The translations under genes and the position numbers were made by a program. A DNA stretch of 64,000 nt from Tyto alba (Eukaryota; Chordata; Aves; Strigiformes; Tytonidae): positions 8,370,001 through 8,434,000 of the forward strand of contig NW_024881278.1 in NCBI RefSeq assembly GCF_018691265.1, read 5' to 3'. Below the pieces are notes generated by a model. It ran no database searches. It was not told the DNA's origin and worked only from the letters and a program-made list of their open reading frames with translations. How positions within the stretch are numbered: position 1 is the stretch's first letter; each line of letters begins with the position of its first letter. Shown here in pieces: positions 45,941 through 60,130 of the stretch.

Positions 45941-48900
45941 TTGTGCTACTAGAAAGCTGTGCTCTGCTTCCAGTGTGGGTATGCCTGGGAGCAGGTCCGG
46001 CCAACTGGTTCCCATTTATCTTCAACCCACCAGATTTAAGAGCCTTTTAGCACCCTGGATTTTCAGCCCAGGGGGAGTTTGATCCTATACCACAGTCAAC
46101 TAATTTCTCGACGCTCCTGACTGGCTCGATCGCGAGCCCCATGGCACAGCAGCTCCTTGTTCCAGCCTTGTGTTAACCTCAGGGCTGTCCCCTGCAGCAA
46201 AGCCCAGCTCTGCATCCTCAGCTGGACCCAGCCTGCTCTGAGACAAAGCCGACAGAAAGCCATGAAAACCTTTCATCTGGCTCTCTGAAAGCTTTAACTC
46301 AGTGCAGAGTGAGCAGCACAAATGAGCAAAGTAGGAGCTTCAGCTCAAACACCGCGGCCAGCTTTGGGCAGGAGGATGTGGGGGGCTACGGGCTGGCCAG
46401 GCAGAAGCCCCTTCCCACCTCCACAGCGCTGGGATTTTGCAGAAGGGAGTGACACCACCAGTCCAGCCCTTCCCCGCCCCCACCTTGGCCAATCCTGGTG
46501 AGCTCCACCCCACAAATTGGGCCCGGGCACCCATCCCACCTGTGATGCAGCAGCAGGAGGTGCCTGCGTGGTGACTCCAAGGTGGAGAGAGGAGAATGTG
46601 AGTAGCAGCAAGTGCTGTGTTCTGGTTTCCTCCCTCGTGGCAGGGCTCTCCATCCTACCCTGGGTGCTCCTTATGGCCTGGCTTTAAAATCCCCATGTTC
46701 ACTCAGCTGTTTTTAAAATGTTAACAGAGTAAATAAGCACAAGTGGCTAAAAGGGCATATCCTGACATGGCTCTATGCACCAGCTGGGCGTGCAGGAGCT
46801 GCGGCTTTGAGTGTGATAAGCATCGTGGTTGTTGCCAATGAGCCCTTGGCTGTGCCGTCAACACGCAGGCATGTCTCAAGGACAGAACAGTCCTCCAAGA
46901 CCTGGCCTCATGGGTGGTTTTATTACCTTTGAGGGGTGCAAGCTGGCTTGTAGCTATGCAGGAGTATTTCAAGTTGCATTCTTTGTTATAGCCGTTCTGT
47001 TAGACCCTTGTTGCAAAATATCTGTGCCCGCCTAGGTGTTTCAAAATGCAAGGTGAGGATCAAAGCTTTTGGAGGCCTTGGGGCTGCAATGTTTACTCAG
47101 TTTTTAGAACATGTGGCTGTGGACCATGGCGCTACTCTGGATTTGCTCTGGATTCAGGATGTGTCCCTGTGTGTTTGACACAAACCATGGCATGTGGTCT
47201 CTCACACCAGGAATACTTTGATCTGAGGTCCACAGGCAGGACGCTATAGGTCCATGTGCAGGATGCTATAGATCCATGTGTTTAGACAGGAATTGGTTAT
47301 ATTTACAGAGACTACTGCATACAAAATCTCTCCCCTCTCTCAGCCACTGGGACCTCAAGCTGTGAGAAGGAGCACTCAGGAAAAATATCGCTGTGTATAT
47401 CCTGTCCTAATCTTTAGATATCTATTATTTGCTACTGAGGGGCCAGGTATAGACTACTTATTTTGATGGTCTGATCAGGCTGGGTGATGTTTATTTTCTT
47501 ACACATACTCTTCCTTCACCTGAGACTACAAGTCCCCCTTTGAGCTCAGTGGTACATCCAACACCTACATCACCTGCAGAATTAATGGTGCAGGTGCCTC
47601 ATCCTATGTGGCACTGGAGACCTAAGCCAGTGGTGGGGTGCTCTCTGAAGACTGGTGATCTTGGCAACTTATCCAGACACAGCTCAGTCCCACTGAAAGC
47701 CCATGGTACCAAGGCTTCTGTGGTCCTTCAGAGTTCTTGGGAACTTTATCTCTATGAGTCACCATTAGCTGGCCTTTACAAATCTATGACATTTAAAGGA
47801 GTTGCTTCTGATCTGAAAAAAAATAAAAATAGGGAGTTGGTGACCCAGCCCCACATTCCTCTTGTGGCTTTGGGGTGTGCCAAGTTCATGAGGAACTTGG
47901 TGGCAGCAATCCCTGGGCCAAAAACTTCTTGAGTAGAAACTTCTCTGATGCCTTGCATCTCCTGAGTGCAGGCCCTGTGTTTCCTCTTGCTAGGAGGATG
48001 GCCTGCAAGCCCTGGTTGCTTTTTCAACAAGTCAGCTGTGGGCATCCCAGGGCGACCAGCATGTAAATCTATGGCGCAAACCCACCATATTTCCCCAACA
48101 ATCTCTGTCCAGCCTTCATAGACAGCCCTCTGAGACCGAGAGGGATGCAGGTAGCACGTCTCAGCAACAGGGGACCCAAAAGGCTAAGGAATCATTTAAT
48201 TGCTCGTTAGATTTGGCATTTAATACACTTTCCATCTGCAGGGGTGCTAGAGGAAAACCTCACTCACATGAAGTTCTTAAAGGTACTTGAGTGTCTGAAC
48301 CTGGAAATAACTGCAGAGAGAAAAGGGGCACTTGTCTGCGCTCTGGCTGAGAAAGGGCTTTTCCTACCTGCTTGGGTTTAAGTGCAATATCAGGGCTCTC
48401 TTATGTGCCGCTGCAGTTAATAGGAAGCATTTGTTCCTGTAATGTTGGCGTGGCTGTTGCATGGGTGGTTGTCAGCTGCAGAATCAGCAAAGCATTGGGA
48501 GTGGAAGCTTTCCATCTGGGAGCACGGGGGGAGGTTTGTCTGGATTTCCATGTCTGAGTGGTATAAACAGAGGGATAAAGCACTGAGAAGACCCCGGGCA
48601 TGGTTCTCCCTCTATCGCCACGTGGTTTTGGCAGGCTCTGCCTTTGGGGCGGGTGAGCAAAGCGTGCTGGCAGGGCTTGACAGAGTCAAGGGAAAAGTTC
48701 AAGCACCTTGAAGTTTGACTGCGATTCTCATTTAAGCTGACACAAATCACCTTCCCTCAGCAGCTTTATGGGGGCCTGGGGACCTACCTGTCCTTTACGC
48801 TGTGAAATGGGGGAATTTCTGTTCAAACCTGGCACAAACAGATGCATTTTATTTACAAAGTCAGAAAAAGCAGAACTGGCCACAGGTACCCATATCTGTG

Positions 48901-49600
48901 TGCCCGGGAATGGAGACAATTTGCTCTTCTTAAACCACATCCCCAAGAGGTGAGGTCCTAAAACCCCTGCCCCCCTTCCCCTAACACCTGGAAAAAATCA
49001 GGCCCTCGGCAAGCAATTCGGAAAGAGAAATGCGATGCAGAAAATATTCAAACCCCTTGGTGTCACTGGGGGGAGGAGAGGAGCAGAGCGAGGCAGCCTG
49101 CATTCCTCCCCATCCATACATTATTCGCGAGGGATTATTTGCTCAACCCCAAAGCGCACGCATGCACACAAATTGACAGCTGCTAAGAAATACAAAGCGC
49201 TGTATTCAGATGGCCAATATGGAGCGTATGGGCTGCCTGCTGACGTCCCCAAGGTGCTAGCCCCATGTTTTATCCCAAAGGAAGGATGGAAGTGTCCAAG
49301 GTTGGAGCGGAGGAAGCTGCACACTTGCTGGTGCAAAAACCACGGGAGCTCTTCTGCATGGGCTTGGACCTGCTGGGAGCCCAACCCAGGTGGAAAAGTG
49401 GTTATATATGCGTGCAGGGGTGTATGCACGCAGATAGGCATCTGCCCAGGGAGCTGAGGGCAGGTGAAAGGAAATCTGCAGGCGGGCAATGAAACAGGGA
49501 GGCGTGAGCTGCGCTGTTCATTAGTACCTGAGTATGGCTGCCGCTGACCTGATGGCAAATATGAAATATCAAAGCGCTTGTCAGCACTCCTGAATGGGAC
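45941..49600. other. Unique intergenic DNA, nothing supported
   Basis: No gene recognised. One short direct duplication of about 22 bp (GGACGCTATAGGTCCATGTG, about 47234-47280) is the only repeat noticed. Confidence 0.5.
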
Positions 49601-49613
49601 AAAGAAAAGGCGC

Positions 49614-49626
49614 ATTAATGATTAAC
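49614..49626. promoter_or_regulatory. HNF1-type palindromic site
   Basis: ATTAATGATTAAC matches the HNF1 consensus GTTAATNATTAAC at all but the first base. HNF1A/B share liver and pancreas target programmes with FOXA2. By my estimate about 0.3 such one-mismatch hits are expected by chance in the window, so support is modest. Confidence 0.35.
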
Positions 49627-49904
49627 TCCGCTAAAAGCTCAGGCTTTTTTATTCCCATGGCGCTTGGACTATCTCGCTGCCATGTGACATGCTTGGGCCA
49701 TTTTCTAGCAGATTGGGGAAAGCTAGTGAGCAAACACAGGTGCTTGCGAGTCAGCAGCGCTGTCAGGGACAACCACAAACAACACCAGCTATGCCTGCCT
49801 AAATTAGCTCCTGTGTTTGCCTCCATTTTTCCTTCCTGGAGATTTTACTTTCTAAGTCCAGCGTCTTTCGCTCCTGTCTTCGACTATTCACACACAGCGT
49901 TAAA

Positions 49905-49950
49905 AGAGAGAGAGAGAGAGAGACAGAGAAAAGAAAAGAAAAGGGAAAAC
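49905..49950. repeat. (GA)n / AAAAG microsatellite
   Basis: AGAGAGAGAGAGAGAGA followed by CAGAGAAAAGAAAAGAAAAGG, a simple purine repeat. Confidence 0.9.
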
Positions 49951-50319
49951 ACACAGAAAGGCTCTTCTTTGAACCCGCAACGCTGCGTGGGGACCAAAAG
50001 CAAAAGACCCGAGTAAACTAATTAAAACTACTCAGGTCTTTAACTGCAAAAACAAAACGCATTTATTGTGCTCAAGTGGAATTATTTTAGTGATCCTCAG
50101 CAAACACAAAGTCCTGCAAACGCGCGTGGGTTGCTGCAGTTGCGGTTTCGAATAAGCCCGGAGCAGCATGTTGCTGGGCTGGGGGGAGAAGGGAAGGGGT
50201 CCGGGCTGGGCGGCTGCCGGGTGTGGGGGTGGCTTGGGGGGGTTTGCCATCGCTTGCTGGGACTTACACCTCGGACTGTGTGTGTGACCTCCCCGGTGCC
50301 GCTGTTCAGCGTGAAGGTC

Positions 50320-50660
50320 CCTCTAGTGGTATTATTTGTTTTAATTTATTCCTTCCATAGCGCAAATCAGACAGACTTTCTTTTCCTGTTCAAATATTTA
50401 TATATGTGTGTTATTGCACTATGCTTAGACTCCTTGCAATCACCGTGGGGCAATAAAGAACAGACTATCAGCGTGCGATGATAAAGGTACTTTGAGTAAA
50501 CAGCAGAAAATGAAATAAAGTTATAAAAAAGAAGGCCTGGGATGGTATAAATGTCTACAAATAATCACTATATCAGCCTGTCTGATATTCGAGCAATTAA
50601 CAACAACAGGGGTGAAATTGTACCCAAGCTGTGCTATTGAATTGAAATGCTGCCGCCTCT
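50320..50660. promoter_or_regulatory. AT-rich unique block
   Basis: Contains TATTTGTTTTAATTTATT (about 50332-50349, forkhead core), CAAATATTTATATATGTG and CAATTAACAAC. Non-repetitive, no gene. Possible enhancer with low certainty. Confidence 0.25.
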
Positions 50661-53600
50661 TCAGGCCCTTGAAGGAGGAGTAAAGAGTCCTGCCTTTCCA
50701 AAGGAGGGATTTGCAGCCTTTCAGGGGCTGGGTAATCCGGGCAGCAGCCTCCCCTGATGCTGCCAGCTACATCAGGAGAGAGGCTGTAATAATTCTGACC
50801 CCTGAGGGCTTCAGCTTTAAAGGGGTTGCCAAATGCAGTGGGGTGATAAGGGGTTGGCCATGCAATGCCAAGGCTGGTTGCGCAGCTGGAGGTCCCTCTG
50901 TTTTACTGTTGTGGAAAAAAGCTTGATCCTCCCTCCAAAACTGGGATGACTTCCCCCAAAGGGAGAAGGATTCAAATCTGGAACGTCCCAGGGTTTTCTT
51001 TGGGATTGTGTTGAGTCTTTGCTGCAAATGGCCCATGCGTCAGCTGAGCGCTGGGCAGCATCCCTGAGACCAGTTGCAGCCCATGGCAAGCGTGGGGTGA
51101 CTTGCTGCCTCAGATCAAGTGATTTAAGCATAAAGTGGATTAAAGTTGTATAAGCAAAAAGTTACTGTGGTTCAGCTACTGGCTGGCATCGCTGGGAGGC
51201 TCCGGCGGAGCGACCATGCAATGGCAAGCCTGCCCTTGCAATAGCCTTGCCTGATGGGGCCAAGCAAGAAGGCAGTTTGGTCAGAAAGTGGATTTCTACA
51301 AGCAGTGAAAATGCAGGAGTTTGAAACCAGTGTCCAGATTTTGTACCAAGGACAATGATTGCAGATGCAGCATAGTTCACTTAGGGGGGAAATTAAAATC
51401 TGTGTATTTAGTGAGATTATGCTTGAACTGGTACCAATTTATTTTGCCAAATTGAGCTGCAGCCAATTTCTCTCCCATGCGATGGTGGATAAATATCATT
51501 AAATAGGAAAAGATGAAGGCGATTGATGCCCTTGCATTAGCAGGAACTAACATCGTGTGCTTGAGAATGAAAGGACAAAATTGTGGAGATTTGGATGCAA
51601 ATCATCCAAATGAGACAGATTAAGCAACAGGGGCCGAGGGAGAATGGGATCTGGAAAGCGTGATGCGGGAAAACTGCTCAGGTTGTGGTTGCTGAAGGAG
51701 TTGAAAACGGGGACACGGAGCCTGCGTGCACAGGTGTGGGCCCCTTTGAGACACCCCAGATCTCAGGGTCTACTAAATCCTGGGGTACTGGGGGCACATC
51801 CCACCTCTGGACATTGGAAACTTTTGAGGGGACCAGAGCCTGGTGGCATCTGTGACGGGCTGTCCTGCCAAGGAGAAGCTTCAAAGCAGTCCTCTTCTCG
51901 AACTGAATCTGCTGGTCTTGGAACTTCCTGTTTTCCAGCAAAAATTGAAAAGAATCTACAGGAGTGATTTGTCATAAATTCTGGCTTTTGAGCTCTTTGA
52001 GCTTTTTTTTTTTTTTAGCTTTTGGGTGTAGTTTTTAAAGAGCTAAATATTTCCGAGTTTGAGAAACTTTGTTTCTAACAAAACTGTGGATGCTTTCTTA
52101 GTGAGCGTAATGTCTCATTTTTATGGATTACAGTAAATTTTTGGATTGATGGTAGAATTCATAGAAATGAATTTTACAAATAGTATCACAGCAGGGAAAA
52201 TCCACCCTAAACACTTATTTTTATTCACTATAGACTCGCTTCCATCCAGTATCGGTGAGTGCCCCCACCTTGTTTGTGTATTTGGAGAGGCCAAAGATAA
52301 ATCCCTGGTTTTCCACCTGAAACAGATGCCCAAGTTATGTTTAACCCTTCCTTTGCCCCATCTCTAAGCTAAATAGTTGCAGTCTCTCATTTTTTTTCCT
52401 AGTTAGGATTTTTTTCCCTACATATTTTTATTCCTCATTATTCCAGCAGCGGCATGCTTTTCCTCCTTCAGCAAGCTGAAATGGGCCTATCCCCCCTTCA
52501 CTTTCTTAATTTTTCTGCCAAGCACTTTCCAATCCATGATGGGACTCCATTCTAACGCTATCACACCCTCACTTGTGTGTGATTGTGGCAGATCTGGGGG
52601 ACAGGTTCTTTTCCCTCTGTAAATCCTCCACTTCAGCAGACTCTGAAAATCAGACTAGATTTCCCTTAGACTCACTGGTTTTGGTTTAGAGGAGGAGAAA
52701 AGAATTCTAGTGGAGAAAAACCTGGGTCTGGGGAGTGTTGGGCTGCCCTGGCATAGGGTCATCGCTGGGATCTTTAATAAAGCCATTTTAGTGATTCTTT
52801 CCTAAGAAAGATTGCAGGTTAATATTTCCCAGTGCCACGCAAAGATGAAGCAGATCCGAATTTTCCTTTTTTTGTAGAATGGTTGCAGATATGGTTTTAA
52901 ATATCCTCACTCTATTCTTGGGTCCCCTGTGACTATAGACCCTCTGAGTGGGATTTCTTTGGTTTTGTCCTGTGATAGTTTATATGCCTGTGGGCACTAA
53001 AGGGCGCTTGGTCTCTGGCATCTGTGGGAAGATTCCTGGGGGCTCTCCCAACCTGAGCTATTCAGCAGAGAGTTTGGGGTGTGCTTGCAGATGTATTGAG
53101 TTATTTTTTTTCACCGCCCTATAGAAAAAGGATGGGGGGGGGGAAAAGGAAGCGATACTGTTGCAATCAGCATGGTGTGTGATAAAGATTTATTACAGGT
53201 AGAAAGCAAATAAAGGTATGGTAGGAACTTCTTTATTACCCATATCATGATTGCTTATGTGATCAGTGACCTGGAATACATTCAAATTCATGTTAAATAA
53301 AAGCCTAATAGAATTTTTTTTTCCCCCCCCCCGCCTTATGGTGACATGTGGGCAGTAGAAAGAGCAGCCAATTGCCGTGTTTACCTGCTTCCTGCTTTTC
53401 TGGAAAGTCAACAGTTTTTAAAGGCTTAGGCTGGCTCTGAATTAAGAAACCTGCACTGGTTTAACTAAGGTCATTGGAGGACAAATGGGATGTAACTGTG
53501 GGTTTTTTTTTTTTTTTTTTTGATTAAGCAGCTGTGGTGCCAGGCTCACCCTACCCTGCCCCTCCACTCCCACCGTGCTGTCTGGTCCCCTGCCTTTCTC

Positions 53601-56600
53601 CAAGCCCTTGTCTCACTGGTTTGAGAAGAGGACATCACCACAGGCAGGCTGCAGAGGACTAAAACCTTCCCAAGGCACACAGATGATGCTGAGACCATGT
53701 TCCTCACTGCCCTAAAGCTGTTGCCATCCCACCCCGGCACTTCGGTTTGTGAGGCAGCCCCAGGGGTGCAGAGGGCCTGCTGTCACCCCATTCCCAGGTG
53801 GGCATCACTAGGTACACCAAGCCTTCTTCTTTTGGGTTAAGACCCCAGAAACCCACCGCTCTGAGGGCAAGTCCAGGTGGTTGCACCTCCAGGAGGGACC
53901 CACAGGCTCAGATAAGGCCTGGAAGGTCTTATCTGCTCATCCCTTTCAGACCTTTCTTCTTCTGGAGGTTCATCCATCACTAGTTAACAGGGTACCCTTG
54001 CGAGGCTGTCTTGCTTTGTGTGGTATCTTTAACCTCCTACCAGTAAATACCCTTTGTACACATGTATCTCGCTCCCTGATAACGTATTGTATTCCTTCCA
54101 CCACCAAAAGCACTGGTGGCATGAGGAGAAAGAGTCCATTTAGATAAAAAGCAATTAGCACCTCCCAGGCTGGCTTGGTATATATTGTTAAAGAAAAGGG
54201 CCCTCACAGGAGGTTGGCAAAATTCCTTCTGGCTGGAAAGAATAATAAAAAAAAAAAAATGCCGAGGTTGTTTCAAAGGAAACCTCTCCTACAGATTTGG
54301 AGAGGCTATCTTTTTTTTCTGAAAATTGGGCAACAAAACCATATTTTCTTGCAGCTTTAGGGCAAGAGTTAGGTTTTTTTGCTGAAGAAGTTGTTGTGGT
54401 CTCTTGAGAATGGAAGAAAAGTTACTGATGAGCTTAAAAAAAATTAATAAAAATCACGTCTTTCATTTGCTTCCCTGTGGTGTGGTCCTCGTGCACCCTT
54501 TCAGCAGGTTTGGGGTGGGTGGCAGGAAGGGTTTGGGGGCTGCAGCTTGGGGACTCAGCCCAGCAAAGTATTTTGATTTATAGTCCCCTCCCATTGGTTT
54601 TATCATTATACATGATGGGCTTTAACAACACAGTGCGAAGCAGTTTCTGCAAGTCTCTAGGAAGAGCCATGTATCTTCATTTATATGTTAATTTGCATTA
54701 AATAAATGTCACTATAAACAACTTGTATCTCGGGAGAAGGTGGAAAACATATGGGCATTTGCCAACCAGGGGTTATTAATTTTACACTTTCCATCTGGAG
54801 CCTATAAAGGGTCCATTCTCAGAAACAATAAAGACCCAAGGTCGCCGGAGAGCACGGGGAAGGCCACGGGCAGGGCTCTGGCGTGTGTGACATGGGAGCC
54901 CTTAAAGCCTTTGTTCCCCCTCCAAGGTGCACAGGCCCCTCTGCGATAAAAGCCGGCGTGCACGCTGGAACATGCTCTCCTCTTCTGAGGCACCCTCCCA
55001 CTCCTCCAAACTCCAGAACCAACTGACGGCGGTGCCAGGAAGAGGCACAAAAAGGGGACACCTTGCTGGCGGGGGGCCGGGGAAGAAGCATGGAGCTTTC
55101 CACCTCCTCCTCTTCCCCAGCCGCGCCGGGGATGGGAGGTGCTGCTGCAAAGTCTCCCCATCCATGGAGAGGAGGCAGGGGGGAGATGTCCCACGCCTTG
55201 GAGAGGTCCCAGTCATGGGTGGGAGGAGAAGAGAGCTCAGTGATGTGCAGGACAGGGGTGGTGGGAAGTGACGAGGTTAGTATTTCATGCAAAAAAGTGG
55301 TAAGATGGTACCCAAAAGATCACCCCTTTCCATGATGGCTGGTTTCTTAAGAGCTGCAGGGGGAAAAAATAAAAAGACCTAAGGAAGGTGAACGGGCCCA
55401 TCCCCAGCATCCTTGGGGCTGGGGACACCGGTCTGCACCAGCCCCCCCGAGGTCAGCAGAGCTGCTGGTGGTGCAGTCACACCCGCTGAGAACAGGCACA
55501 CGCTGTGAAATGCCGTGGTGGTGTTACCCCTCGTCGGGTGCTTGTGCAGGCAGTCCCTCGCCCGACCCTCCCACTCCTCCTAACCTGTCGTCCTCTTGCT
55601 TTCCGTGGTTCTTGTTCCCTTTCTCCTCCTTTTGTTGCAGCCCTTGTTTGCTTTTCTCACCGCCTGCCCCTCTCCCTTCTCACCCCTGCGTTTATTGGAT
55701 TTCTCTCTTCTTTCTTGTTTCTCCCTGGTTCATTCCTTCACCCGCTTTTCCTGAGCAGGAAACAAAACTCGGTGGTGTTGGCGTTGGTTGTCTGAACTTT
55801 TGACCCTCCTGGGCGATGTAGTGAGTCAATTTGAGATGTGGTTGCAGAAAATATGTGCCTCTACCTCTGGCACCTGGATCCCAAACATCCTCCTGGGGTG
55901 CTGGGGCTTCCAACCAGGCTTAGAAATTGTGTCCCAGTGGGACCTGATCTGGTGAGAGCAAGGAGTGACCCCAATATTGTGTACAGATACCCGTGCAAAG
56001 GCCAGAAACGTGTTAGCATTGAGTTTGTCTGTCTCAAAGGGAAAGGAAAACCAAAACCAGTCAGATGAAGCTGTACTGAAGTACCTTCACCGGAAACAGG
56101 CTACTTTTTTAATTTTTTTTTTTTACATATTCCCTCCTAGTCTCCTGTTTTTTCCAAATCTCCCAGTGTTTCGGCCAGGAGAGAATATTCCCTAAACCAA
56201 GCTGTGTTTTGTTTAAAAAAAAAAAAACAAACCCGACCAAACACAATCCAAACAAAGAAGCCCTCATCTTAAGTTATCACAGGAGAAAATGTAAAAAAAA
56301 TACCCAGATTCATCTGGGCACCCAGGTTTTATTCTAAAAAGTGAGTGAGGGGGCCAGATTTTTAGAGGGTACCTTGAGTTTTAGTGGGGGTTTGCAGCAG
56401 TGCCAGCCTATTCTGGAAATGCTCCCTGGATACTGGCCATCTCGGCATGTAAATGTCTTTTAAAATTGGTTCCCTAGGAGCCTTGAAAGTCACCAGGACT
56501 TATGCTCCTAGGTCATTTAGGAGAGCTGAAAACTTCAACCTGGAGCTCAAAGTAGAGCTCCATTTGTTTGGGGTGTGATTTTGGTGTGTAAGTTTTTTGG

Positions 56601-58320
56601 GGTTTTTTGATTGAAAGTTGATTTCCTTGCCATTTGGGGAAGGGAAAGCTAGTGTTGTTTTGAAGAACATTTTGAGAGGAGGAGTCACTGGGCGGTCATT
56701 TCTCAAGAAGGCTGTTTCTGAGGTGGCCCTGTGCAATCATTTTCTAGCCTCCCTAGGCTGTAAAGGGGGAAAAGGATGCAAATAATAACTTTTTCCTTCT
56801 GTAGCGGAAATCAACACAGCCCTGCATCCAGGGTGGGTGGTCAGTGCAGAGCCAGGCTGGAAGGGTTTGTGTGTTAAGAGCTGGTGCACCGTGGCTTACA
56901 GGTAACACATCCCCGCCTCCCACGAGGGATAAAAAAAAAAAAAAACAAAAACCAAACCTTCCCAGGGGAGTTTCTCCCACCCAATTAAAAGCAACCGCGC
57001 CAGCTGCCTGGAAGCCCCCGATTTCCAAACACACATGTTTTATTTTCCAGACGTGGAAGGCTAGCCGGCCTCTTGCTGGGTATTTCCATACTGCTCCCAG
57101 CTCCGTCCTGCCCCGTTCCCAGTCCGACCTGTCCCGTAACAAATCTATTCAGGGAGGCCTCTGAAAAGGGAGAAAGAAATGCCATCCATTCAGCAGCCCC
57201 TGCTCCTTCTGACACCCTCTGTCTCCCCATCCAGTTCATAAAGGACTTTCTGTTGGTTCGCAGCAACCGGGGAGCAGGAATGCCGCCGGCCGATCATGGT
57301 TTATGTCGTCTACAAAACGCCAACAGTATGGGGATCAGATGACCCTGGACATGTTTATTGTAGTAGGGGAAATTAGCAATAAATAAAGGCAAGTGGGCAG
57401 AAGAAAACTGGGACCCTCTGGGACTCTTGTGTCTATAGGGTCAGAATCAAAAGAAGGCTTGATTTGCTCCTATAATTTAACCCAGCCCCTGGGCTCCTTT
57501 ATCAGAGCAAGGACAAGGACATGCTAATCTGAGTGCCCATAATTTAGCAGAGATATACTGTACTTACACTGTGCATTTAGAGGGGGCTGGATGGTCCTGT
57601 GGGGCCCCTGGTCCTGGCCGAGCCGGCGTTTCCCGTAAAGCTGCTGCAGCAGGCTTGTCCTGCCACCCAAAAGCAGTCAATTTTGGTGTTTTGAGGCTGT
57701 TTAAAGCCTACGGGTGTTTTCTGGCCAGGGCTGCCTGAGAACAGGGTTTTAGAGCGTGTTATTTTGCATTGGGGTGCTGATTTTCCTCATCCTGTCCCTT
57801 CAACGTGGTGAAGTGCTGGGGTGACACACACCAGTGTTGCTGCCTTATCTCCAGGGGATGGGTCCCCTCACCCAACTCCAGTGTGGAGCTGGGCTCAGAC
57901 ATGTAGGCATTGCGGGGGGGGGGGGGGTTATGAGCCCTCTCTTCTCTCACACCCCCAGCACTCACCCCATCCTGCTCCATTCCCCTAAACAGACAGCCAC
58001 TGGCTACCCTCTCCTCTGGGCTATTATTTAGGAGGTTAATGGGATTACCCCGCAGCTAAGTGGTGTGTGCATGGGTAAATGCAGTGCTGGATGAGGTCCC
58101 GAAGGCCCTGCACTCCTGGGAAGGGCAGGGAAAATGCCCCTCTGCAAATTGCCACCTCTAAGTCCTGCTCCTGGGGCTGCTGACGGCTTCATGGTGGGCC
58201 AGGGGACCTGGATTTTGACTTGCATCAGCCTGGGAGAGGTGTTTTCCTCCCTTCAAAACTACCTAGTTGCCTTGTTCCTAAGATAGTTTTCCCTTCACCA
58301 AGGATTGTTCTTCCCATGGA
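50661..58320. other. Unique intergenic DNA, nothing supported
   Basis: No recognisable gene, RNA gene or transposon. AT-rich sub-blocks occur at 51480-51630, 52130-52200 and 54600-54730. Homopolymers include T19 near 53503-53521 and G14 near 57914-57927. A Gli-type TGGGTGGTC lies at 56834-56842. Confidence 0.5.
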
Positions 58321-58321
58321 G

Positions 58322-58392
58322 GGAAAGTAAAAAACAAAACAAAACAAAAAAAACCAAAACAAAACAAAAAAACAAAAACAAAAACAAAAACC
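58322..58392. repeat. (AAAAC)n simple repeat
   Basis: About 70 bp of AAAAC/AAAAAC units. A minus-strand frame across it gives a Phe/Cys/Val-rich artefact. Confidence 0.95.
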
Positions 58393-58682
58393 CCAACACA
58401 CTGGGGTTTTCAATAATCTGCAATGGCAGAGCAAGCCAATAAATTCTCTGCGTGAAAGAAGAATGACTACAGTTAAAGAAAACAGAAAAAAACCACCAAA
58501 TCCTAACAAAACCCTCTTCCCCCAGCCCCTGTGTGCTGTACCACAGGTGTCTGTGGCGCTGAACCAAACAGCTTTCTGCCAAGGAAAGGCAGTAGTGAAC
58601 AAAGTGGGTTTTTTCCCTTGTAAAACTTGCCTCCCATGACTGAAAAAATTTCAGGCTGTGGGTTTTGGTGTTGTGTTTTGTT

Positions 58683-58683
<1 letters not shown>

Positions 58684-58713
<30 letters not shown>
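58684..58713. repeat. (T)30 run
   Basis: Thirty consecutive T residues after GTTTTGTTG. Confidence 0.95.
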
Positions 58714-59099
58714 CCAGTGCATGTGTGTGCACAGATGCTTTCCTCTATTTCTGCTATCTAACCACTCTGTAAAACTGCAGCTCCGGCAGCCTGCAGGTGC
58801 CTGGGGGTGGTAGGTGCAGGAGCTGGGGCAAGACCCAGTGGGCTCCCATCAGCTTCAACGTTGGTGCCCAGTGGCTTTGAAGGGGTTTCTGGCCAAAAAG
58901 CTGGCTGTGGGTGGCAGTCCCCTTGCCATCTCACTGCAATGACCCCTGCGCATGGGCAGTTTGGGTCTGTGATGTCGGTGTCACCACATCCCGCTGCCAT
59001 GGGAGGGATGGAACCGCAGGGAAAACACTGATCCTGGGTGCCTGCTCCCTCACCTACCTCCTTGAGGACGCAGTGGGGAGCAGTTAGGGACCCCACTGA

Positions 59100-59290
59100 G
59101 GGGTAAAAGTCTTGTTATGTAAAATAAAACGTTAAACCAGGCGATAATGGAGGAAATTAATAATGCCCAGAAGACATTAAAGGTAAATATAATTGTAATG
59201 TAAACATAATGGCTTTAAATATTGGCTTTTATGTGACAGCTGCTCTCTAAGCACCTGCTTTAGGCTCTTATTCACAACACTAATTTACAG
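59100..59290. promoter_or_regulatory. Candidate conserved non-coding element, AT-rich
   Basis: A sharp AT-rich, non-repetitive block with AAATTAATAATGCCC, GGTAAATATAATTG (forkhead-like GTAAATA) and ATGTAAACATAATGG (GTAAACA core, about 59201). Suggestive of an enhancer. Confidence 0.3.
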
Positions 59291-60093
59291 GCAGTAGCTT
59301 TTGTTGCATGGCACCAAAAAAAAAAAAGAAATATCCCTATAATTCCTATTGTCTTGGGGTTTTTTCCCTTCCGTTTCCTCGCACAGGATGTATTCTTGAC
59401 CGCACTTCGTCCCCGACCCACTGAGACACATTAATGCCGTTATGGTCCTGATGCCAGACCACAGACCGCAAAGGGGCATATAAAAATAATGTCCCAACCC
59501 CTTCCCCGGGAGCAGCTGGTACTTGCTTTCTGGGTAGCCAGGTTTTTTTGGAGCCAAGAAATGTGTGGGGCTGGGGGCAGTGGCTCAGGGGGGCAGGAAC
59601 CATGGGTTCCCCAGCTCAGGGGGGACAGATCCTGCAGCACCAGCTCGCTCTCAGCTTGAAATATATTCTTGCCTGGGCATAGTTTGGCTGGCTGGATATA
59701 GGATGGCAGTGGTGAAGTGAAGGGGTGGAAACAGCTTAAAGCTAAAAGTGCTGATTTTCTGCTTTTACACAAAAAACTGCATTTTCTTTTTGGGCTATAT
59801 AGTGGCTTATTTAGGAACTGCACCGCACCTATGGTTTTCCCCCTATAGGTGCTCACCCACAGGCCCTGGCAGTGGTGGGGGGAGATGTCAGGCTTTGCCT
59901 GGCACTGGGGCTGGTGGCACCACCCACACTAGGCATGTTTATGGCCCCAGGGCCAGTGGTCCCTGGGCACCTGGTGCTGCCCCGGGAGGGACCGGGGGGG
60001 GGGCTCCGGCACCGGCGAGTCCACAGTATGGCCAGCGACCGTGTTTGTCCTCGCCGCCTTACCCTGCCGAGTCCTCCCCTGGGTTTCCTCACT

Positions 60094-60130
<37 letters not shown>

